DNA of 64,000 bases from Streptomyces actuosus (GTDB taxonomy: Bacteria; Actinomycetota; Actinomycetes; Streptomycetales; Streptomycetaceae). Each line of letters opens with the position of its first letter. Positions within the stretch are counted from its first letter, which is position 1. The stretch is taken from assembly GCF_016921115.1 (NCBI RefSeq), contig NZ_JAFFZS010000030.1:1-64000 (forward strand), written 5' to 3'. A program made the position numbers and the translations under genes. Shown piece by piece: positions 23,045 to 33,879 of this stretch. The notes below the pieces were generated by a model that worked only from the letters and a program-made list of their open reading frames with translations, did not search any database and was not told the origin of the DNA.

Positions 23045-24133
23045 TCAGGGGGCGAGCCAGGCCGCCGTGTACGTGTCGATCTCGGCCACGATGCGGGCCT
23101 TGCCGGACGCGTCCAGGAAGGACGCCTCCACCGCGTTCTTCGCGAGGTCGGCGAGACCGCGTGCGTCGAGGCCGAGGAGACGGGCGGCCACGGCGTACTC
23201 GGTGTTGAGATCGGTGCCGAACATCGGCGGGTCGTCGGAGTTGATCGTGACCGTCACCCCGGCCTCCACGAACGTGCTGATCGGGTGCTCGTCCAGGGTG
23301 GCCACCGCGCGCGTGGCGATGTTGGAGGTCGGGCACACCTCCAGCGGGATGCGCCGCTCGGCGAGATGGGCGAGCAGCTGCGGGTCCTGCGCGGAGCTGG
23401 TGCCGTGCCCGATGCGCTCGGCCCGCAGATGGGTCAGCGCGTCCCACACGGTCTCCGGGCCGGTGGTCTCCCCGGCGTGCGGCACCGAGTGCAGCCCGGC
23501 CGCGATCGCCCGGTCGAAGTACGGTTTGAACTGCGGGCGCGGCACGCCGATCTCGGGTCCGCCGAGCCCGAAGGAGACCAGGCCCTCCGGCCGCAGCCGA
23601 TCGTCGGTGGCCAGCCGCGCGGTCTCCTCGGCCGAGCCCAGGCCGGCCTCCCCGGGGATGTCGAAGCACCAGCGCAGCACCGTGCCGAACTCGGCCTCCG
23701 CCGCCTTGCGCGCGTCCTCGATCGCGTCCATGAAGGCCCGCTCGTCGATGCCGCGCCGCGTGGAGGAGTACGGCGTGATGGTCAGCTCCGCGTAGCGGAC
23801 CTGCTGCCGGGCCAGATCGCGCGCCACCTCGAAGGTCAGCAGGCGCACGTCCTCCGGGGTGCGGATCAGGTCCACCACCGACAGGTACACCTCGATGAAG
23901 TGCGCGAAGTCCGTGAAGGTGAAGTAGTCGGCCAGCGCCTCGGGGTCGGTGGGGACCTTGGAGTCGGGGTGGCGTGCGGCGAGTTCGGAGACGATCCGCG
24001 GGGAGGCGGACCCGACGTGGTGGACGTGCAGTTCCGCCTTGGGCAGTCCGGCGACGAAGCCGTCGAGGGAACGGGCGCCGGGTGCGGCGGGGGCGGTGGA
24101 TGCGACGACGCGGTCGGTGAAGCGGTCGGTCAA
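23045..24133 (-). CDS. Adenosine-deaminase family enzyme, probably 6-aminodeoxyfutalosine deaminase
   Basis: 362 residues of the metal-dependent amidohydrolase fold. Zn ligands are His36 and His38 in ELHVHHVGS, His219 in HAGE (219-222, with catalytic Glu222), His243 in IGHG and Asp300 in INSDDPPMF. It starts with TTG after GGAGGACCCC. From memory, the S. avermitilis cog1816 protein Sav2595, which I believe is encoded at this chromosomal position, was shown to deaminate 6-aminodeoxyfutalosine in the menaquinone futalosine pathway, not adenosine. I infer the same here; the general family is secure, the substrate is not. Confidence 0.85.
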   Translation of the reverse strand: MTDRFTDRVVASTAPAAPGARSLDGFVAGLPKAELHVHHVGSASPRIVSELAARHPDSKVPTDPEALADYFTFTDFAHFIEVYLSVVDLIRTPEDVRLLTFEVARDLARQQVRYAELTITPYSSTRRGIDERAFMDAIEDARKAAEAEFGTVLRWCFDIPGEAGLGSAEETARLATDDRLRPEGLVSFGLGGPEIGVPRPQFKPYFDRAIAAGLHSVPHAGETTGPETVWDALTHLRAERIGHGTSSAQDPQLLAHLAERRIPLEVCPTSNIATRAVATLDEHPISTFVEAGVTVTINSDDPPMFGTDLNTEYAVAARLLGLDARGLADLAKNAVEASFLDASGKARIVAEIDTYTAAWLAP

Positions 24134-24289
24134 GGGGTCCTCCCCGGGACGGCGCCCCGGGCCCCGGTGGGGCGGGCGGGACGCGGGTGATCGGCTGATC
24201 GGTGACTCGGGATCATCGTAGGCCGGAGCAGTGACGGATCATCCCTGGCCTTAGCATGACGGAACGCACAGACTGAGGGGGTCCCGCGC

Positions 24290-25357
24290 ATGTCCGACGA
24301 CGCGCCGACGCCGGAGGTGCCGGAGAGCACCCCCGCGCAGCGGCCGACTCCGCCGTCCGGTGCCGCTCGCGACCCGTGGGCCCCGCCGGCGGCCGGAGAG
24401 CCGCAGGACGCGGCACCGCGGGTGTCCCTGGGCAAGCCGGACCCGTCCCCGCCGCCGCGGGACGCCGCAGCACCGGTGCCGCCCCAAGGGGCGGAGCGGC
24501 AGCCTGGACCGGGCCGGCCCGCGGAGGACGGGGGACCGGGGTTCACACTCGCCACGGGCGTCCCGGACCCCGTCCCGCCGTCCGTCCACGACCAGCAGAC
24601 GGTCGCCTCCCTGCCGGGTGCCGGCGAGGGTGGGACCTTTGGTGCCGCCGGAACCGCCCAGCCGTGGGCGGGACCCGCCGGCCCGGCCGCCGACGCGGGC
24701 CGTGCGTTCGCCGCTCCGGGCACGACGGCACAGGCCGATGCGGGCAGCGCGGGCGCGGGCCATCCGTTCACGCCCCCCGGCCCCACGGCGCAGGCCGGCG
24801 CGATCAACCCCTTCGCACCGCCGGGACCGGCCGTGCCGGGGGCTCCCGGGGGTCCGTTCGCACCGCCCACCGCCATGGGCGGCACCTTCGCACCGCCCAC
24901 CGGCATGGGCGGTGCCTTCGCACCGCCCGGCTCGCCGGGCGAGCCCGTGCCCCCGCCGCCGATCGCCCCGGACGGGCCCGGGCAGATGCCCTACGCCCAT
25001 CCCGGCGTGCCCTACGGTCCCCCGCCTCCGGCCGGCTACGGGCCCGGCGCCCACGCCCCGCACGTGCCCGGTGTCCCGGCCGGCTACTACGGCTGGCCCG
25101 GCGTCCCCATGATGCCCAGCAACGGGATGGGCACCGCGGGGCTCGTGCTCGGCATCCTGTCGACCATCATCTTCTGCCTGTGGCCGCTGGCCATCGTCCT
25201 CGGGATCCTCGGGGTGATCTTCGGCGCGATCGGCCGCCGCAAGGCCGACCGGGGCGAGGCCACCAACGCCGGCCAGGCCCTGGCCGGCATCATCTGCGGC
25301 GCTGTGGGGATCGTCCTCGGCATCGGCCTGCTCGTGCTCACCCTCGTAGCACCCTGA
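24290..25357 (+). CDS. DUF4190 membrane protein with Pro-rich N terminus
   Basis: 355 residues. The first about 270 are disordered and very rich in Pro/Ala/Gly, with short repeats of the type PFAPPTxMGG. The last about 80 hold two membrane helices in the DUF4190 pattern (MGTAGLVLGILSTIIF..., then GIICGAVGIVLGIGLLVL), with IGRRKADRG between. DUF4190 proteins are common in actinobacteria and of unknown function; the disordered part probably faces the cytoplasm. The ATG at 24290 follows a G-rich leader. Confidence 0.85.
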   Translation: MSDDAPTPEVPESTPAQRPTPPSGAARDPWAPPAAGEPQDAAPRVSLGKPDPSPPPRDAAAPVPPQGAERQPGPGRPAEDGGPGFTLATGVPDPVPPSVHDQQTVASLPGAGEGGTFGAAGTAQPWAGPAGPAADAGRAFAAPGTTAQADAGSAGAGHPFTPPGPTAQAGAINPFAPPGPAVPGAPGGPFAPPTAMGGTFAPPTGMGGAFAPPGSPGEPVPPPPIAPDGPGQMPYAHPGVPYGPPPPAGYGPGAHAPHVPGVPAGYYGWPGVPMMPSNGMGTAGLVLGILSTIIFCLWPLAIVLGILGVIFGAIGRRKADRGEATNAGQALAGIICGAVGIVLGIGLLVLTLVAP

Positions 25358-25359
25358 AC

Positions 25360-25404
25360 GGCGGCGCCCCGGTCGGCGGCGCCCCGGTCGGCGGCGCCCC
25401 GGCC
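25360..25404. repeat. Three 15-bp tandem repeats just after the DUF4190 gene
   Basis: GGCGGCGCCCCGGTC occurs three times in a row (last copy ends GCC), beginning 3 bp after the stop codon. Confidence 0.85.
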
Positions 25405-25801
25405 GGCGGAGCGGCGGCCGCGGGAGGGCGCCGGGCCGATCCGGGCCCTGCCGAGCCGCGGTTCGGGGGGACCGAGCCGCGACCTCGGCGTCGAGTCCCG
25501 ACCTGGGGGACCCGAACCGGCCGCGACCGGAGGGACCCGATCCGCGGCCCTGGGTGACCTGGGCCGCGATCCTGGATGACCTGAGCCGCGACCCGCGGGC
25601 TTCCGCCCTGCGGCATCCCGCTCTGTCGAGCGCTGCGCCCCGCGGGGCCCGTAGCCCGCGGCGCCGACCCGCGCCGCGATCTGCGGAACCACCATCGCGG
25701 AACACCTACCGCGGTGTCACGACCCGTGCCGTGGCGCCATGACCCGTGGTGTCGGCCCCGCACCCCGCCCGTTCCGCGGTCCGCCGCGTGCCGGACCCGC
25801 C
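25405..25801. other. Intergenic region with degenerate repeats, no gene recognised
   Basis: About 400 bp between converging genes. Around 25545-25595 the phrase GACCTGxGCCGCGAxCC recurs, and other GC-rich phrases are echoed. Frames here are compositional; none has a start with good signals. Probably a drifting, slippage-prone spacer. Confidence 0.5.
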
Positions 25802-26386
25802 TCAGGCGGCGGCGCGCAGCCGCCTGCGGGCCTCCATCAGGGCGAAGCCCAGCAGGTTCGGTCCGCGCCACCGCTCCGGATCCGCGGCGGCCTCGTCCGC
25901 CGCGGCGAGGCCGATGCCCCACACCCGGTCCACGGGGCTGGCCTCGACCAGGACCCGGTCGCCGGTGCTCACCAGGAACGCCCGCAGCTCCGGACGGGCT
26001 CCGAACTTGTGGACGCTGCCCTCGACGACGATCCGGAAGCGCTCCCGCTCCCACGTCCCCTCGTCGAAGCCGCGGACCAGGCGCCCCGCCTTCTTGGCCT
26101 CCGCGGGATGCCGTGCGTCCAGAACCTGCCGCTCGGCCTCCGGGTCCGCGAACAGCCTGGCCTTCTCCGCCATCATCCAGTGCTCCGCCGTCCGGTACGT
26201 CACCCCGGCCACCGTGAACGGCGACGGCCACCACTGGCTCAGACAGCTCGGCCCCACCCGGCCGTCGGGCCGTGGCCGGTGCCCCCAGAAGAAGAGGTAC
26301 TTCACCGCCGACCCCGCGCGGACATGCCTGGTCAGGGACTCCAAGGAGTCGATCGTGCCCACTTCGTCCCCCGTGATCCTTTCCAT
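25802..26386 (-). CDS. NADAR-family protein (DUF1768)
   Basis: 194 residues from the ATG at 26386 (GTG at 26410 is an alternative). Family hallmarks are YLFFWGH near the start, LSQWWPSPFTV, YRTAEHWMMAEKA and VWGIGLAAAD. NADAR proteins are N-glycosidases; known members act on early riboflavin intermediates or on ADP-ribosyl-type substrates, and some are part of anti-phage or ADP-ribosylation systems. Here it stands alone, with no macrodomain or toxin neighbour, so a metabolite-repair role is the simplest guess. Confidence 0.88.
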   Translation of the reverse strand: MERITGDEVGTIDSLESLTRHVRAGSAVKYLFFWGHRPRPDGRVGPSCLSQWWPSPFTVAGVTYRTAEHWMMAEKARLFADPEAERQVLDARHPAEAKKAGRLVRGFDEGTWERERFRIVVEGSVHKFGARPELRAFLVSTGDRVLVEASPVDRVWGIGLAAADEAAADPERWRGPNLLGFALMEARRRLRAAA

Positions 26387-26481
26387 GCACGCGAGTCTGA
26401 CAGGCACCACGGACAGTGCGTCCTCCCTTTTCCGCCCCGACTCGACACCTGGTCGACAGATTCCGTCGCGTAACCAAAAGG

Positions 26482-26525
26482 CAACAACGGAATCCCTTGT
26501 TGGAGTCCCTTGGCTCTGTCAGGAT
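26482..26525 (+). promoter_or_regulatory. Candidate promoter and operator of the polyamine-uptake operon
   Basis: TTGTTG (26497-26502), 17 bp, CAGGAT (26520-26525). The -35 forms one half of an inverted repeat CAACAA-9-TTGTTG (26482-26502), a plausible repressor site. The start site would be near 26532, about 67 nt before the aldehyde dehydrogenase ATG. Confidence 0.45.
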
Positions 26526-26598
26526 CGGCACTCAAATCGAGCTGGAGCTACGCCACCCACCCCTCGAAGAGGCAGGGGTGACGGCGGAGGAGAGCCAC

Positions 26599-28107
26599 AT
26601 GCAGTTCCCCGCACAGGAACGTTTCGCGGACGGCGCGCAGTTCATCGCGGGCCGTCTCGCCCGGGGCAGTTCGGGCCGCACCCACGCGGTGGTGGACCCT
26701 GCCACCGGTGACGACGTCCATACGTACGCACTGGCCGGCACCGACGACGTCGACGCCGCCGTCGCCGCCGCCCGCGCGGCCTTTCCGGGCTGGGCGGGTG
26801 CCACGCCCGCCGAGCGCTCCGAGGCGCTGCACCGCTTCTCCGCGGTCCTCGCCGACCGTGCCGAGGACCTCGCCCGCGCGGAGTCCCTCCAGTGCGGCAA
26901 GCCGCTGAAGCTGAGCCGCGAGTTCGACGTGCCGGGCACCGTCGACAACACCGCATTCTTCGCGGGCGCCGCCCGCCATCTGCAGGGCCAGTCGGCCGGT
27001 GAGTACTCCGGCGACCACACCTCCTACGTCCGCCGCGAGGCGATCGGGGTCATCGGGTCCATCGCGCCCTGGAACTACCCCCTGCAGATGGCCGCCTGGA
27101 AGATCCTCCCGGCGATCGCCGCGGGCAACACCGTCGTGCTCAAGCCCGCCGAGCTCACCCCGCTGACCTCGCTGCTCTTCGCCGAGGCCGCCACCGCGGC
27201 GGGCATCCCGGACGGTGTGGTCAACATCGTCACCGGCACCGGCCGGGAGGCGGGCGAACACCTGGTCGGCCACCCCGACGTGGCCATGACCTCCTTCACC
27301 GGCTCCACGGCCGTCGGCCGGCGCGTCGCCGAGGTCGCCACCGCCACCGTCAAACGCCTCCACCTGGAACTCGGCGGCAAGGCGCCCTTCGTCGTCTTCG
27401 ACGACGCCGACCTCGACGCGGCTGTCAACGGCGCGGTCGCGGGTGCGCTCATCAACACCGGGCAGGACTGCACGGCCGCCACGCGCGCGTACGTGCAGCG
27501 GGCCGTGTACGAGGAGTTCGTGGCCCGCACCGCCGCCCTCATGGAGACCGTCCGGCTCGGCGACCCCTTCGCCCCCACCACCGACCTCGGTCCGCTGATC
27601 TCGCACGTCCAGCGCGACCGGGTGGCCGCCTTCGTCGACCGGGCGCGCGGCTACGCGCGCGTCGTGACCGGCGGCGAGGCGCCCGGCGGGGATCTCGCCA
27701 AGGGCGCCTACTACCGTCCCACGCTCATCGCGGACGCACCGCAGGACAGCGAGATCGTGCAGTCCGAGATCTTCGGTCCCGTCCTCGTCGTCCTCCCCTT
27801 CGACACCGACGACGAGGGGATCCGGCTCGCCAACGACACCCCGTACGGGCTGGCCGCCTCGGCGTGGACCCGGGACGTGTACCGGGCGGGCCGCGCGACC
27901 CGCGACATCAAGGCCGGGTGCGTCTGGATCAACGACCACGTCCCGATCATCAGCGAGATGCCGCACGGCGGCTTCAAGCAGTCCGGCTTCGGCAAGGACA
28001 TGTCAGCGTACTCGTTCGAGGAGTACACCCAGATCAAACACGTCATGTTCGACAATACGGCGGTGGTCAGGAAGGACTGGCACCGCACCATCTTCGGGGA
28101 CCGATAG
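26599..28107 (+). CDS. Aminobutyraldehyde-type dehydrogenase
   Basis: 502 residues. ALDH with PWNYP (about 157-161), LKPAE, Glu257 in HLELGGKAP and nucleophile Cys291 in GQDCTAATR, closely similar in style to the 17194-18633 enzyme. The expected reaction is NAD-dependent oxidation of 4-aminobutanal or a gamma-glutamyl or related amino-aldehyde to the acid. The ATG at 26599 follows GGAGGAGAG. It leads an operon with a polyamine importer and an FAD amine oxidase, so it would work directly downstream of that oxidase. Confidence 0.92.
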   Translation: MQFPAQERFADGAQFIAGRLARGSSGRTHAVVDPATGDDVHTYALAGTDDVDAAVAAARAAFPGWAGATPAERSEALHRFSAVLADRAEDLARAESLQCGKPLKLSREFDVPGTVDNTAFFAGAARHLQGQSAGEYSGDHTSYVRREAIGVIGSIAPWNYPLQMAAWKILPAIAAGNTVVLKPAELTPLTSLLFAEAATAAGIPDGVVNIVTGTGREAGEHLVGHPDVAMTSFTGSTAVGRRVAEVATATVKRLHLELGGKAPFVVFDDADLDAAVNGAVAGALINTGQDCTAATRAYVQRAVYEEFVARTAALMETVRLGDPFAPTTDLGPLISHVQRDRVAAFVDRARGYARVVTGGEAPGGDLAKGAYYRPTLIADAPQDSEIVQSEIFGPVLVVLPFDTDDEGIRLANDTPYGLAASAWTRDVYRAGRATRDIKAGCVWINDHVPIISEMPHGGFKQSGFGKDMSAYSFEEYTQIKHVMFDNTAVVRKDWHRTIFGDR

Positions 28108-28162
28108 CCAAGACGAGGGCCGCCGACCACGGCCGAAACCTTCCCGAAAGGGCACCACGCGC

Positions 28163-29406
28163 ATGGAGCAGTACGAGCCCGACCGCCTGAACCCGGTCCA
28201 GCGGGCCGCCGTCAGGCGCAGCCTCCGCAACGGCAGGGCATCCCTGACCCGTCGTTCGCTGCTGCGCGCCTCCGCGGGCGGCGCGCTCACCGTCGGCGGA
28301 CTCGGGGCGCTGAGCGCCTGCGGGATCCCCGCGGCCGGAAAGACCGAGGGCGGCACGTCCGCGGAGGACCACTCGGCCAAGGAGAAGACCGTCCACTTCT
28401 CCAACTGGACCGAGTACATGGACGTCGACGACAGCGGCAAGCACCACCCGACGCTGGACGCGTTCACCGAGCGCACCGGTATCTCGGTGAAGTACACCGA
28501 GGACATCAACGACAACAACGAGTTCTTCGGCAAGATCAAGCCGCAGCTCGCCGCGGGCCAGGACACCGGCCGCGACCTGATGGTCCTCACCGACTGGCTG
28601 GCCGCGCGCCTGATCCGGCTGGGCTGGGTCCAGAAACTCGACCCGTCCAACCTGCCGCACGCCTACGCCAACCTCTCGTCGCAGTTCCGCACTCCCGACT
28701 GGGACCCGGGACGGGCGTACTCCTACCCCTGGCAGGGCATCGCGACCGTCATCGCCTTCAACCGGAAGGCCTTGGACGGCATCGAGGTCAGGTCGGTCTC
28801 CGACCTGCTCGACAACCCCAAGCTGAAGGGCCGCGTCGGCTTCCTCACCGAGATGCGCGACAGCATGGGCATGACCCTGCTGGACATGGGCAAGGACCCG
28901 GGGAGGTTCACCGACGACGACTACGACGCTGCCGTCGCCCGCCTGCAGAAGGGCGTGGACAAGGGTCAGATCCGCCGCTTCACCGGCAACGACTACACCT
29001 CCGACCTCACCAAGGGCGACCTCGCGGCCTGCCTCGCCTGGGCCGGTGACGTCGTCCAGCTGAAGGCGGACAGCCCCGACGTCGACTTCATCATCCCCGA
29101 CAGCGGATACATGACGTCCAGCGACAACCTGGTCATCCCCAGCAAGGCGCGCCACAAGACGAACGCCGAGCGGCTGATCGACTACTACTACGAGCCGCAG
29201 GCCGCCGCGGAGCTCGCCGCGTACATCAACTACGTCTGCCCCGTCGACGGGGTGAAGGACGAGCTGGCGAAGATCGACGAGGACGCGGCGAGCAACCCGC
29301 TGATCCTTCCCGACAAGGCCATGCAGGCCAAGTCGCACGCCTTCCGCTCACTGAGCCAGAAGGAAGAGACGACGTACGAAGAGAAGTTCGCGAAGCTGAC
29401 TGGGGC

Positions 29407-29410
<4 letters not shown>
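28163..29410 (+). CDS. potD: Spermidine/putrescine ABC transporter binding lipoprotein
   Basis: 415 residues. A twin-arginine lipoprotein signal (TRRSLLRAS at 29-37, Cys53 in LSAC) precedes a type 2 periplasmic-binding domain with PotD-like features (VHFSNWTEYMD at the start of the mature domain, AWAGDVVQL, SDNLVIPSKA). It captures polyamines at the outer membrane face. It is 55 bp after the aldehyde dehydrogenase gene and overlaps the ATPase gene by 4 bp (GTGA). Confidence 0.93.
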
Positions 29411-30560
<1,150 letters not shown>

Positions 30561-30561
<1 letters not shown>

Positions 30562-31490
30562 TGTCGACGCTCACCGAGGCGCCACCGCCTCCCTCCCCGA
30601 CCGTCACCGACAAGAAGGCGCCCCGCAGGCGGGGCCGGTTCACGCCGTACTGGCTGCTGCTGCCCGGCATGCTGTGGCTGATCGTCTTCTTCGCCCTGCC
30701 GATGATCTACCAGGCCTCCACGTCCGTGCAGACGGGCTCCCTGGAGGAGGGCTACCGGGTCACCTGGCACTTCGCCACCTACTGGCACGCCCTGGCCGAC
30801 TACTGGCCTCAGTTCCTGCGCTCGGTCGCCTACGCCGCCTCCGCCACGGTCCTGTGCCTGCTGCTCGGCTACCCGCTGGCCTATCTGATCGCCTTCCGCG
30901 CGGGCCGCTGGCGGAACCTGATCATGATCCTGGTGATCGCGCCGTTCTTCACCAGCTTCCTGATCCGCACCCTCGCCTGGAAGACGATCCTCGCCGACGG
31001 CGGCCCGGTCGTCGGCGCCCTCAACACGCTGCACGTCCTGGACGTCACCAGCTGGCTCGGCTGGACGGCCGGCGACCGCGTCCTGGCCACCCCGCTGGCC
31101 GTCGTGTGCGGTCTGACGTACAACTTCCTGCCCTTCATGATCCTTCCGCTGTACACCTCCCTGGAGCGGATCGACGGGCGGCTGCACGAGGCGGCCGGCG
31201 ACCTCTACGCCAAGCCGTGGACGACCTTCCGCAAGGTCACCTTCCCGCTGTCGATGCCGGGCGTGGTCTCGGGCACCCTGCTGACCTTCATCCCGGCGGC
31301 CGGCGACTACGTCAACGCCGAACTCCTCGGCTCCACCGACACCCGCATGATCGGAAACGTGATCCAGACCCAGTTCCTGCGGATCCTGGACTACCCGACG
31401 GCCGCGGCGCTGTCCTTCATCCTCATGGCGGCGATCCTGCTCATGGTGACCGTCTACATCCGCAGGTCCGGGACGGAGGATCTGGTCTAA
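30561..31490 (+). CDS. potB: Polyamine ABC transporter permease B
   Basis: 309 residues with six membrane helices. A long basic cytoplasmic N terminus (KKAPRRRGRF) is followed by the first helix at about 33-55. The permease coupling loop reads HEAAGDLYAKPWTTFRKVTFPLSMPG. Its ATG shares one base with the potA TGA, and its TAA is followed directly by the potC ATG. Confidence 0.94.
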
Positions 31491-32291
31491 ATGCCCTTCG
31501 TCAACTGGCTCAAGAGAAATCTCGTCGTCATCGCGGGACTGCTGACGCTGGCCTATCTGCTGCTGCCGAACGTCGTCGTGACGGTGTTCTCCTTCAACAA
31601 GCCGAACGGCCGCTTCAACTACCAGTGGCAGCAGTTCTCCACGGACGCCTGGACCGATCCGTGCGGCGTCGCCGACCTGTGCGGCTCGCTGGGGCTCAGC
31701 CTCCAGCTCGCGGTGTGGGCGACGCTCGGCGCGACGCTCCTCGGCACGATGATCGCCTTCGCGCTGGTCCGCTACCGCTTCCGGGCGCGCGGCGTGGTCA
31801 ACTCGCTGATCTTCCTGCCGATGGCGATGCCCGAGGTCGTGATGGCGGCCAGCCTGCTGACCCTGTTCCTCAACATGGGTGCGCGGCTGGGCTTCTGGAC
31901 GATCCTCATCGCCCACATCATGTTCTGCCTCAGCTTCGTCGTCACCGCGGTCAAGGCCCGCGTGATGTCGATGGACCCGCGTCTGGAACAGGCCGCCCAG
32001 GACCTCTACGCCGGCCCGGCGCAGACGTTCCTGCGCGTCACCCTGCCCATCGCGGCACCCGGAATCGCCGCGGGCGCGCTGCTCGCCTTCGCGCTCTCCT
32101 TCGACGATTTCATCATCACCAATTTCAACGCCGGTTCGACCGTCACGTTCCCCATGTTCGTGTGGGGTTCGGCCCAGCGCGGCACGCCGGTGCAGATCAA
32201 CGTCATCGGTACGGCCATGTTCCTGGTCGCCGTACTGCTGGTGCTGGCCTCGATGGTCCTCGGCAACCGCCGCGGCCGACGGAAGGCCTAA
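31491..32291 (+). CDS. potC: Polyamine ABC transporter permease C
   Basis: 266 residues, six helices, with coupling loop EQAAQDLYAGPAQTFLRVTLPIAAPG and the PotC-type FALSFDDFIITNF motif that lines the translocation path. It completes the PotDABC set. A GC-rich hairpin follows, so some transcripts may end here before the oxidoreductase. Confidence 0.94.
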   Translation: MPFVNWLKRNLVVIAGLLTLAYLLLPNVVVTVFSFNKPNGRFNYQWQQFSTDAWTDPCGVADLCGSLGLSLQLAVWATLGATLLGTMIAFALVRYRFRARGVVNSLIFLPMAMPEVVMAASLLTLFLNMGARLGFWTILIAHIMFCLSFVVTAVKARVMSMDPRLEQAAQDLYAGPAQTFLRVTLPIAAPGIAAGALLAFALSFDDFIITNFNAGSTVTFPMFVWGSAQRGTPVQINVIGTAMFLVAVLLVLASMVLGNRRGRRKA

Positions 32292-32297
32292 GGCACC

Positions 32298-32328
32298 CCG
32301 GGGCGCCGCACGGCACGGGGCGCCCCGG
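32298..32328 (+). terminator. Intercistronic hairpin between potC and the oxidoreductase
   Basis: CCGGGGCGCC (32298-32307) pairs perfectly with GGCGCCCCGG (32319-32328), 11-base loop, in the 63-bp gap. It could attenuate readthrough or protect the 5' part of the mRNA, setting different levels for importer and oxidase. Confidence 0.65.
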
Positions 32329-32354
32329 CAAGAACCTCGTAGGGAGTTGAAATC

Positions 32355-33782
32355 ATGGCCCCTGGTGCCATGAGCCGTGGCAGTGACTGGACGAAGTCCC
32401 TCTCCGACGCCCAACCGGTCCCGTACTGGCTGGACGACCCCGGCCGACCCCGCCCGGAACCCGCTCTCACCGCCGCCGAGACCTGCGACCTGCTCGTCGT
32501 CGGCGGTGGCTACAGCGGGCTGTGGACCGCGCTCCTGGCCAAGGAGCGCGACCCGCAGCGGGACGTCGTCCTGTTGGAGGGCCGTGAGGTGGGCTGGGCC
32601 GCCTCCGGCCGCAACGGGGGCTTCTGCGCCGCCTCCCTCACCCACGGCCTCCCCAACGGGCTCGCCCGGTGGCCGGACGAGATCCACACCCTGGAGGAGC
32701 TGGGCGCCCGCAACCTCGACGAGATCGAGAAGGCGGTCTCCCGCTACTCGCTCGACTGCGACTTCGAGCGCACCGGCGAGATCGACGTCGCGACCGAGGC
32801 GTACCAGGCGCGGGAACTGCGAGACTGGTACGACGAGATGGAGCGCAGGGGCCTCGCCGCAGGCGTGGAGTTCCTGGACGCGGAGGCCGTCCGGGAGCAG
32901 GTCGACTCGCCCACCTTCCAAGCGGGCCTGTTCGACCGCCGGGGCGTGGCCATGCTCCACCCCGCCAAGCTCGCCTGGGGCCTGAAGCGGGCCTGCCTCG
33001 CCCTCGGCGTCCGCGTCTACGAGCACACGCCCGCGCTGACGCTGAAGCCGTCCGGCGCCGGCGTGGCCGTCCGCACCCCGTACGGCCAGGTCCACGCCCG
33101 CGGGGCGGCCCTCGCGACGAACGTCTTCCCCAACCTGCTCCGGCGGGTGCGCGCCTACACGGTCCCCGTCTACGACTACGCGCTGATGACAGAGCCGCTC
33201 AGCGCCGGCCAGCTCGCGTCGATCGGCTGGAAGAACCGGCAGGGCCTGGGCGACAGCGCCAACCAGTTCCACTACTTCCGGCTCTCCGCCGACAACCGCA
33301 TCCTCTGGGGCGGCTACGACGCGATCTACCCCTACGGCGGCCGGGTGCGCGCCGAGTACGACGACCGCCCGGAGACCTACGCCAAGCTCGCCGGCCACTT
33401 CTTCACCTGCTTCCCGCAGCTGGAGGGCGTCCGCTTCACGCATGCCTGGGGCGGCGCGATCGACACCTGCTCCCGCTTCTCCGCCTTCTTCGGCACCGCC
33501 CACCGGGGCAGGGTGGCGTACGCGGCCGGCTACACGGGCCTCGGCGTCGGCGCGACCCGCTTCGGCGCGGACGTGATGCTGGACCTGCTGGCGGGCCTGG
33601 CCACCGAACGCACCGCGCTGGAGATGGTCCGCAGGAAGCCGCTGCCGTTCCCGCCGGAGCCCTTCGCCTGGACCGGCATCGCCCTCACGAAGTGGTCGTT
33701 GGCCCGTGCGGATGCGCGCGACGGCCGGCGCAACCTGTGGCTGCGGACGATGGACAGGCTGGGGCTCGGATTCGACAGCTGA
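32355..33782 (+). CDS. FAD-dependent amine oxidoreductase (PuuB/DAO family)
   Basis: 475 residues. The N-terminal dinucleotide fold is GGGYSGLWTA (50-59), with VLLEGREVGWAASGRNGGF after it and a C-terminal FAD contact YAAGYTGLGVGATRFGAD. The family includes gamma-glutamylputrescine oxidase (PuuB) and related amine oxidases that release an aldehyde plus ammonia and peroxide. Co-transcription with a polyamine importer and an aminobutyraldehyde dehydrogenase fits oxidation of imported (glutamyl)putrescine. No gamma-glutamylputrescine synthetase is in this window. The ATG follows AGGGAG. Confidence 0.9.
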   Translation: MAPGAMSRGSDWTKSLSDAQPVPYWLDDPGRPRPEPALTAAETCDLLVVGGGYSGLWTALLAKERDPQRDVVLLEGREVGWAASGRNGGFCAASLTHGLPNGLARWPDEIHTLEELGARNLDEIEKAVSRYSLDCDFERTGEIDVATEAYQARELRDWYDEMERRGLAAGVEFLDAEAVREQVDSPTFQAGLFDRRGVAMLHPAKLAWGLKRACLALGVRVYEHTPALTLKPSGAGVAVRTPYGQVHARGAALATNVFPNLLRRVRAYTVPVYDYALMTEPLSAGQLASIGWKNRQGLGDSANQFHYFRLSADNRILWGGYDAIYPYGGRVRAEYDDRPETYAKLAGHFFTCFPQLEGVRFTHAWGGAIDTCSRFSAFFGTAHRGRVAYAAGYTGLGVGATRFGADVMLDLLAGLATERTALEMVRRKPLPFPPEPFAWTGIALTKWSLARADARDGRRNLWLRTMDRLGLGFDS

Positions 33783-33834
33783 CCTCGCGCCTCGGCGGGC
33801 CGTGTCCGGCCGGTGCCCCGGGGCCGCCGGGCGC

Positions 33835-33879
33835 CGGCCCCACCGGTCGGCCCTGGGTCTCGGCCCCACCGGTCGGCCC
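33835..33879. repeat. 19-bp direct repeat
   Basis: CGGCCCCACCGGTCGGCCC occurs at 33835-33853 and 33861-33879 in the non-coding spacer after the oxidoreductase gene. The spacer 33783-34065 otherwise shows nothing recognisable. Confidence 0.8.

Noticed and set aside
25360..25404. Possible CRISPR-like or attachment-site repeats
   Set aside because: Direct 15-bp head-to-tail copies with no spacers, no cas genes, no integrase; simple slippage repeat.
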